Shown: positions 57,020 to 64,000 of the stretch, in pieces | Numbering within the stretch: position 1 is the stretch's first letter | Layout: each line of letters starts with the position of its first letter | Source of the DNA: Coleophoma eucalyptorum | Taxonomy: Eukaryota; Ascomycota; Leotiomycetes; Helotiales; Dermateaceae | Length of the DNA: 64,000 bases | NCBI GenBank assembly: GCA_026120035.1 | Contig: JALRME010000024.1 | Span: 496,001 to 560,000, forward strand | Direction: 5' to 3' | The notes under the pieces: model-generated | The model's input: the letters and a program-made list of their open reading frames with translations, nothing else | Databases searched by the model: none | Told to the model about the DNA's origin: nothing | Program-made: the position numbers and the translations under genes

Positions 57020-60000
57020 CTATCTTCTTCCACGTCCTCTTCCACGTGGTGATTTCATAACTCTTCCACCACCTCCATGACCACCTTGATCGTGTCTTTT
57101 CCCCTCTCCTAGACCTCTTCTACCATTAGCCACACCACCTCTGCCTCTTCCACCGCGGAAACCACCTCGCATGTCTCCACCAATCTGCTTCTTCACAACT
57201 TTAATCTCTTCCTCATCAACATCCATTTCCTCATCGTCGTCCTTAGATCTCTTGTTGGAGAACTTTAGTCGACCACCTCTTCCTCTTTGAACGGCATCTC
57301 GTCCCTTGATGGCGCTCACATAGGCATCAACGCCACCCTCGTCCTTCTCGGCAGGAGTGTCAATGACCATCTGGTCATCACCATCACTATCACCACCCAG
57401 CAACAGCTTTCCATCTAGATCCATCTTGACCTTAGACTTCTTGATCTCACGCTGCTTGATTGGCTTGGTAGAGGAGATGTTGGCAAGAGCACGTCGATCC
57501 AAGAGATCCAATGGTTCTGCTTCATCTTCCACAATGTATGTTTTCCCGCCCTTTTTGGAACCCTTCTTGCTCTTTCCAAGTACCTCATTATCTGATACGT
57601 CTGTACCATCAGAGTCATCATCGCTGCCGTGAAGTGCCTCGTCATACTCGCTCTCAAAGCGACCCTTGCGTTTCCCTCTGGCACCCTCTTCATCATCACT
57701 ACCTTCTGCACCTTCAGCTTTGGAAGCTTCCTTCTGTCGCTTGGCACGTTCTTTTGTCTTGCGAATGTTTGCAATGAGCTTCTTGTCATCTTCAGGGCAG
57801 TATTTGTTGACAACATCAACACCAAATCTTCTGATCATACGTTCCAAGATGTGCTTAACCTTTGCCTTGAAATGAGCAGTATGCTCGTGACTCCAGACCA
57901 TCAAATTTGGAATCAAAGATTCAAGTCGTGGTAACATGAGCGTGGTTGAAAGACTGATAACACAGACTTTGACGAAACCCAAAACACTTCTTACGATTTC
58001 ACGGTTGTTGGAGGTAAGGAAGAGATCCATAGTTTGAACCAGATCCGTGAGGGTTTCAGAGCTGAGAGACTCTCTGAAGTGGTAAAGAATTCGAGTCAAA
58101 GCTGTGATAGAGGCAGAGACCATGTGGGGGGTGCTTCCAGCCAAACCTGCGCTAACCATGGTGAAATACTCCTCAAGATTCGCCTTGACTGCAGGAGCAT
58201 CGTCGGGCATATGCGAGACTTTGCTGTTCTCGATAGTGGAACCAGATGCAGCAACAATCTTCTCTCCCATCAAGATTAGAAGATCAAACGCAGCAGTTCT
58301 AGCTCTTTCATTGACTTCTTTGCAGGAAATCACGACTTCGGATAAGACAGCTGGGATAAAATGGAGAGAGTCGTTGGGAAGGAACGGAATCAACGTGGAG
58401 ATAGCAGTGAGACGATCCCTCTTTGCCGGCGCAGAGACCTTTTCTGCGCTGTTCAACACGAGCTGCTGGAGCTCGCCACTGCGTTCTTGTAGAGCCACCT
58501 TACCGGCCTCTGATGCAGCCAGTCTAGGGATTAACTTGTAAGCCTTCTTCTGCAGCTGTGGGTCATCATCCTTGATGATGATCAGGGAGGAAATGTTGAA
58601 GAGAGTGCTGAAACTTTCTCGCGGTAGATAGATGGAGATTGTAATAACCAAATCCATAAGTGTGTGGCTCATAGGGGGCATCTTGTCAGATGCATTCTGT
58701 TGCTTCTGCTTCTGCTTTTCTGCCTGGGTTTGAGCTCCAGTCTCTGCAAGTGATGACTCTAGCATTGTAGTAGCAGTCTGGAAAGTTTCCATCAGGTCCT
58801 TTGATGCTGCAATACTGAGGTAGGCGTTGATGCAGTTTAGAATATAGCCACGATATTGTGGCAATGTTTGGCTGTAGACGTTGAATAAGATGGAAAGCAT
58901 GTTGCTGGCGAACCCTGATAGATGATCCAGGTTCTTTTGAGCAACCTCTTTCGAAACCCTGCTTTGTAGCACTAAATCATCCTCACCATCAAGGCTGGCA
59001 ATGGCTTTATTTGACTCCACAAGAGTCTGAAGTGATTTGCATATATCTGGTCGCAAGTTAACTTGTTGATACAACAAATTTGAAACCAATTCAGCAAATC
59101 CTTGGTCGAAAGACTCGGTAAGGTCAAGTGGCAAATCGCAGTATCCAGGTAGCAAAGCCCAGATTTGCTGGACAAGAGTCTCGAAGATCTTGATCTCCAT
59201 TGTTTTCTCTGCCTCACCATTATCAACGACTCTTTGGAACATGACTTCGCTCAAAGGAACAAATTCGCTCTTGAAATGCGCTAGGTTTGTGTTGCTAACA
59301 TAGTCACGGAGTACAGGAAGCATCCACGCCCGACCAGGTTGACCTTTCTGAGGCTTCGCAAGATTGAGAGGGAGAATCTTCAAAACACTCTCCGGGCCCA
59401 TAGCTCGGACAGCCTTTCCGATAATCTCATCGGCTTCCTTGTTACCGGCAAAAGAGCCATTGCTTCGAAGTTCGCCGATCGTTCTGAGGGCATCGGTCAT
59501 AATAGGATCTGCCTGCCATCGCAAATTGTCGAACATAGCACCAATCACGTTGAATGTCTCCATCCATGCGGCCTGGTACTTGACACTCAGAAGGTCCACA
59601 GCTGCCTTGGCCAGCTTTTCCAAGACCTTCTCATCATATATCGATGGTTCTAACAGTACTGAATCTGGCACACAGTTGGCCATAAATGAAATTAGACACT
59701 CTGAAGCGGAGACTCGAATATTGTGCGATGACGACGCTAAGAACGAAGAAATAAGATTGAAGAGCTCCGGAAGCTTTTGGAAGGTGTCCTCCGGCTCCAA
59801 TTGTGCGGATACGTCGTAGCCTCTTGACAAGACCGCTATCCATGGTGGGAGGAGCTGGGAATCGTTTTGAGATGGTCGTAGTTCGGAGATCACCTCCAAG
59901 AGTCGCGGCAGTTTTGCAGAAGACATTTCATCCTCCGCCATACCCTCGAAAATGAGCTCAAAAACTTCAAAAGCGGCCATGGTCATATATTCGTTACTTG

Positions 60001-60817
60001 ATCTCGAGATATTTAGGAGGATCTCGCAAAGTGCCTCGATCTTCTTGCTCGGCCAACCCCCAGATGCTGCAGCTACCGTCTTGACTAGTTGTAAAGCGTG
60101 GATGAGCGCAGGGTCGTGTTCCGCAGAGTTTCCCTTTCTCTGCTTCTTCGCTTGGCTGGACTGGGCTGCAAGGTCGCTCAAACTCTTCATGGCAGTCTCT
60201 GCACACATATCTGCTGCTGGATGATCGGAAGAAGGACTTGGCGGAGGGTTCTTCAAAACTTTGGTAATTGCTTCTTGAGCCCTCTTTCTGATCTTGGGTC
60301 TGTGGTCAACAGCCAAGTTTAAAAGTCCTGCAATGGCCCGTCGAGGACCAATTTGTGTCGCAGATAGCTCCCATGCTGCTGAGTCCTGCGCTACCAATAG
60401 TGATTCCAAACATCCAATTGAAGGTCTGAGAAGAGGCGCGTCCGCCTCTGGCAAAGTCAATGCTGGAGCCAGGTTCGTGAGAATTTGTGAGAATTTCGAC
60501 CGCAGCAATGGTGCGGGGGCATATGGGGTAACAACATCGAGGAGATATACGACCGATGTAGCCAAATCCTTATTGACTACACCAGTGCTTGAAACGGCTT
60601 GTCGGAGTAAGGCGAGCAGTGCAGCGAAATAGCCCGTTGGTGTTGGCTCAGTCTTTTGTTCCCGAAGGGTATCTTCAACAGCGGACAATACCACACCATT
60701 CTAGACGAGGGTCAACGCAAGAAGCAGCACTGGACTGAATGTAATAATTACCTGCTGCTGGCCCTGCAGCTTCGGCGAGCGGATCTTGTCGAGCTTTTCT
60801 ACCAGAGTCGTGGACAT
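57020..60817 (-). CDS. RRP12: ribosome biogenesis/export protein Rrp12
   Basis: complement(57020..60700, 60752..60817), 1248 residues. Long array of HEAT-type helices, including the NUC173 region (around residues 330-520). The tail is charged and low in complexity: Asp/Glu runs, a Lys-rich segment, and an RGG box (GGDMRGGFRGGRGRGG and repeats to the end). Rrp12 binds pre-ribosomes and Ran and is needed for export of both subunits and late 18S maturation. The first exon gives MSTTLVEKLDKIRSPKLQGQ, joined in phase to NGVVLSAVEDTLREQ over a 51-nt intron. Head-to-head with the thioredoxin-like gene. Confidence 0.94.
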
Positions 60818-61374
60818 TTTGCACTCTTGCGCCGGTGGATGAGCAGTCGACAGCGACTAATAAATTTCGAACGTTTTAATCGATAAGAGGGAACGAACTT
60901 TTTTCTGCCAAAAGCGCAATTCCGGATTCGACTCCCGTACTGCTTAGCGCGATAACGCCCTTATCGCGTCGCTCGCGAATATCTTTGTACGGAGTACAGC
61001 AGTTGCTTGTCAGACTTGCTGTGCCAACCAAAGCGGAGACATCGAGTTGGACCCTGGAAATCTACCTGTGTCCTCTTCCCTTCGTGTCCTCGGTATCCAT
61101 CTCTTGTTGTAAATCTGCATCCATTGTGGTTTTCGCATTTGGTGCATCTTCTCCTCATCATCGACTTTCCTTCAGCTCTTTACGTCCTGCTTCTTGACTC
61201 GTCCGATACCTTACCTTGATATTCTGTCACTGCAAAGTTGCGTCATTCAGTTGTTCCCAGCTAGCAGCCTAATCTTTCCACCCCCTCTAGCCCGAGCTAC
61301 CTACCTCCCTACCGCTCCCCCTACCTACCTACTCACCTATCTTTACATCATTACAGAGGTTCAAAGCTATCAAC
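60818..61374. promoter_or_regulatory. divergent promoter, RRP12 and thioredoxin-like gene
   Basis: 557 nt between start codons. CT-rich and CTACCTACC-repeated leader sequence precedes the + strand gene (about 61280-61340). No distinct operator called. Confidence 0.5.
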
Positions 61375-62289
61375 ATGCGCTTTTCTACCTCTACTCTTCT
61401 GGCACTGCCGCTGCTTGCGGCTGCTACCCAGCAAAAGTCGCCTTTTGATGAAGCGATAGGTCAGATCCAGTCTATCTTCGAGAAGGTCGCATCTTTCATC
61501 CCCAACGTCCCCAACCCAAACAAGCAGCACCCCGTTGATGCTGCTGAAGCTGCAACTGCTAGTGTCGGTGGAAAGACACTCCACGTTCTGACCCTGGACA
61601 GCTGGAAGGAGACTGTGCGATCACCCGTCAAGGCTGAAAGCACCACTCCAGAGGAATGGTTCATTTTAGTCACTGGAGGTAACAAGACCTGCTTCGGCCA
61701 CTGTGGACGTGTCGAGACCGCATTCAACGAATCTGCACTCCTCCTTGCTGCCAACCCAACTGCGCCTCACTTGGGTTATCTTAACTGTGAGGATCAACCA
61801 GTTCTCTGCAACTCGTGGGGCGCCGGCCCTCCTGCCTTATGGATCATGGAAATCAAGCCTGAGCCAGCTCCAGTTGATATCCGCATCGTTGGTTTGAACA
61901 CCACTTCCACCGACGTCAAGACTTTCACAGATCTCAATGCGCTGAAAACCTGGAAGGAGCGCCCACTCTACGACGGATACTTCCATCCATTCGATGGCCC
62001 TCTTGCTCAGTACAACCTCGCTGTTCCTTTGGGCTACGTCTTCTGGGTATTTGCTATCGTTCCTAGCTGGATGTTCATGATCGGTATCTCCTTCTTGAGC
62101 CGAAGCATCATGTAAGTTGAATTCCCAAGGCGGACGAATTTTACAGCACTAACATATGGATAACAGGGGCAACCGTATGGCTCCTCAGCCAAACAGACGC
62201 CCAGGAGCAGCAGCGCCAGCCGGTACTCAAGTAAGTACTTTCCCTGTTGACAGCCGATCATGGTTGAATACTGACACCTCGCGTAGTAA
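61375..62289 (+). CDS. thioredoxin-fold ER membrane protein, CxxxC type
   Basis: join(61375..62111, 62167..62230, 62287..62289), 267 residues. Signal peptide MRFSTSTLLALPLLAAAT; thioredoxin-like core with LHVLTLDSWKETV, WFILVTGGNKTCFGHCGRVE and HLGYLNCEDQPVLCNSWG; one C-terminal membrane segment GYVFWVFAIVPSWMFMIGIS; then a basic cytosolic tail MGNRMAPQPNRRPG. The expected CxxC is CFGHC, with three residues between the cysteines, so redox activity is uncertain. Two NxT/S sites fit lumenal exposure. The second intron ends immediately before TAA, so the last exon supplies only the stop; retaining it would add about 50 residues. The family is known as conserved fungal proteins of unknown function. 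Confidence 0.85.
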
Positions 62290-63235
62290 GAAACTCAAGA
62301 TGGGACACGCCAGGAATCTAAAAATTGGGCGGCTTTCTTTTGATAGTATAGCGAGTTTTCTTCTTTCTAGCAGGCAAACCAGGTAGTGAATCTTCGTCTT
62401 ATTGTGGTTGGCGATTGCTCCTAATCAATGGTAGCAAATACTATATAGTGTATTCCACATCCCATTCTGAGCAGCAAATGATGAACTTGTGCACATCATC
62501 GTGACATGGGCCAATCGTTCTGAATAATTAAAATATTCCGAGCAAATAAGAAAATCTCCGAAAGGATATCATCCATAGACGTGGTCTCGGTTGCAACTAC
62601 TATGAGTTTAAATCGAAGATCAATTAGTATCATATCAATATGTGAAATGTCTACAATAAGCACATCTTGTCAAGCCCTGTCTGGGCCGAGAAAGAACCAA
62701 GTCAACTCGTGATAGTGATCGAAACAATATATAATTGTCCATCCTATTATATGCCATCAAGCTTTGCCTCCTCTCACAGAAGTAGGAGGGTCAACTCCAC
62801 CCAAAATAAGAGACTTCTAACAAAACGACAAAATATGCCTGCCCTGTACGAATCCTTGAGCCCCAAATCGCCAACCAACAAAAAGCCAAAAGTTCCCGAG
62901 AAAGGTATATATCCCGTTCCTGTACAATACAGGTTTCGACCTGAAGTAATCCTGTTTATCATTAAGTAAGTGGGTTTCAAAGCACATAGGACATAGTCTG
63001 CTGTTTTGACAGAGAAGGCTATGTGCACTTCCGAATCACTGTCCCTTCAAATTATGCCCCTCCTTCCATGCCAATTTGCTCCTCCAAATTCCGGACCCGA
63101 ATTCTGGAACCCTCCTTGGTATAACGCCTTCCTTGCCCAAAAGAATCGAAAGATGCAGTCAAGTCAAATCCCCCCCCCCCAAATTTTAAGCTACATAATC
63201 CGGATAGCTATGTGTTGATAATGAGACTTTCCTTC
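62290..63235. other. intergenic region, no gene recognised
   Basis: AT-rich; contains a C tract near 63170-63180. No frame that I can support. Confidence 0.55.
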
Positions 63236-64000
63236 TCAGCCACCACGTTCCAGATCCTTGATCCGGGTTTTTAAGACTTCATTGCCCTTTAATAAATCTT
63301 CCAGCCAGTCTGCTGCCATGACCAAGACAGCACTCTTACTAAATCCGCCTCCGCGTAGCCCGGGCACTAATTCTCCCAGATCCTCGAAGCCCTCGCGGAT
63401 CAGCGTGCGTCGCTTCTGCTCGCTCTTGATATGGTTCTCCCGCTTCTGGTCTTCGGTCAGGTTTTCTCGTGCTGGCTTCACCGCACTGCTTGCCTCTGAC
63501 GACTTCTTTCGTTTTGATGCTGTCTCTGTGGCTGGTGGTGCTGGTGACACTTCGGACACTTTTGCTATTGATTTTCGTTTCTTGGACGATCCCGACTGTC
63601 GCGGTGGTGCCGGTGTCTCATCTTCATCTTCTTCAATATACTTGCTTTTCCGTCTTTTTCGAGCTCGCGCATCTTCATCCTCGACCTTCACCTTGGCAAT
63701 GGCTTTCTTCGGCTGTGGGCTTGACGGTTGGCTTTCAGCAGCTGGTGTCATTGAAAGCTCATGGGCAAACTCCTTCATCCGTCGGATATGCTCTCTCTCG
63801 ACTTCCTCTACAGTCTCCTGTTCCGGCGGTGGCACAAAACCTTGTTCGGCGCCAAAGCCTGCATCTGAACCCCACCTTATCTCAATTTTCCTTGGCTTTT
63901 CGGGCTGCAAGACATCGTGAGCAGCGGCAATTGCTTCTTGGTTTACCTCGCCGCCATAGAACATATCTCGGTAGTAAGTTTCCGGAGGATACGTGCCTGG
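63236..64000 (-). CDS. bHLH transcription factor, partial at the window edge
   Basis: The minus-strand frame stays open to the right edge, so the N-terminus is outside. The visible 255 codons (254 residues and the stop) begin PGTYPPETYYRDMFYGGEVN, pass an acidic and Lys-rich middle with likely nuclear signals (ARKRRKSK, SKKRKS, SKRKKS), and end with the bHLH domain. The basic region is RENHIKSEQKRRTLIREGF, with His, Glu and Arg at the positions that contact CACGTG-type E-boxes. The loop holds PGLRGGGFSKSAVLVMAADW, and the second helix ends near DLLKGNEVLKTRI. Target genes are unknown. Confidence 0.85.
   Translation of the reverse strand, partial: PGTYPPETYYRDMFYGGEVNQEAIAAAHDVLQPEKPRKIEIRWGSDAGFGAEQGFVPPPEQETVEEVEREHIRRMKEFAHELSMTPAAESQPSSPQPKKAIAKVKVEDEDARARKRRKSKYIEEDEDETPAPPRQSGSSKKRKSIAKVSEVSPAPPATETASKRKKSSEASSAVKPARENLTEDQKRENHIKSEQKRRTLIREGFEDLGELVPGLRGGGFSKSAVLVMAADWLEDLLKGNEVLKTRIKDLERGG

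Noticed and set aside
62156..62386. Independent 76-codon gene
   Set aside because: It is exon 2 of the thioredoxin-like gene read through the second intron.
63258..63920. 220-codon + strand frame opposite the bHLH gene
   Set aside because: Ser-rich shadow of the Lys/Glu-rich coding strand.

Overview
The window is nuclear DNA of a filamentous ascomycete (Pezizomycotina). The evidence is dense protein-coding genes on both strands, short GT-AG introns of about 45-120 nt with CTAAC/CTGAC-like branch sites, and gene families typical of the group: a Zn2Cys6 regulator, PRM1, an F-box/DUF protein, the DSC ligase subunit DSC3 and a LaeA-like methyltransferase. The protein flavour suggests Leotiomycetes, but this is only a guess because no marker gene decides it. 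Exon joins below were worked out by hand from splice signals, reading phase and recalled family sequence; all but one close in frame.

Layout. 1-2254: long gene-free leader with low-complexity repeats. 2255-6322: large protein with an H2B-like then an H2A-like histone fold in one chain and a long disordered tail with repeated FIR/FLR-PP motifs. 6900-10019 (-): nine-exon F-box-like protein. 10824-13082 (-): PRM1. 14864-17032 (-): ARMH3/DUF1741 protein. 17639-18435 (+): ISA1. 18610-19154 (-): small three-exon Dabb protein. 19752-20617 (+): HAD-hydrolase pseudogene. 21768-23271 (-): membrane-anchored SGNH-like protein lacking the usual catalytic residues. 24757-25959 (-): UTP5. 27266-30035 (+): BDF1.

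30773-32079 (-): TrhO/TSTD2-type rhodanese. 32466-34987 (+): Zn2Cys6 regulator. 35669-36437 (-): duplicated alpha/beta-barrel protein. 37132-41614 (-): xanthine dehydrogenase. 43123-45196 (+): MFS sugar transporter. 45465-47106 (-): FAD amine-oxidase-like protein. 47876-48673 (+): VTI1. 49123-50779 (-): SAM methyltransferase with a 7-nt microexon and one problem junction. 51124-51612 (-): possible small membrane protein. 52171-53040 (-): DSC3. 53359-54906 (+): BNA3. 55461-56699 (+): SDR. 57020-60817 (-): RRP12. 61375-62289 (+): thioredoxin-like ER membrane protein. 63236 to the right edge (-): partial bHLH factor.

Most genes are housekeeping (ribosome biogenesis, chromatin, SNARE, Fe-S assembly, tryptophan and purine catabolism). 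They do not form a biosynthetic cluster. Several are head-to-head over short shared promoters (TSTD2/Zn2Cys6, DSC3/BNA3, RRP12/thioredoxin-like, UTP5/BDF1). I saw no transposon, rRNA or convincing tRNA gene. The most novel object is the single-chain H2B-H2A-like protein at 2255-6322.
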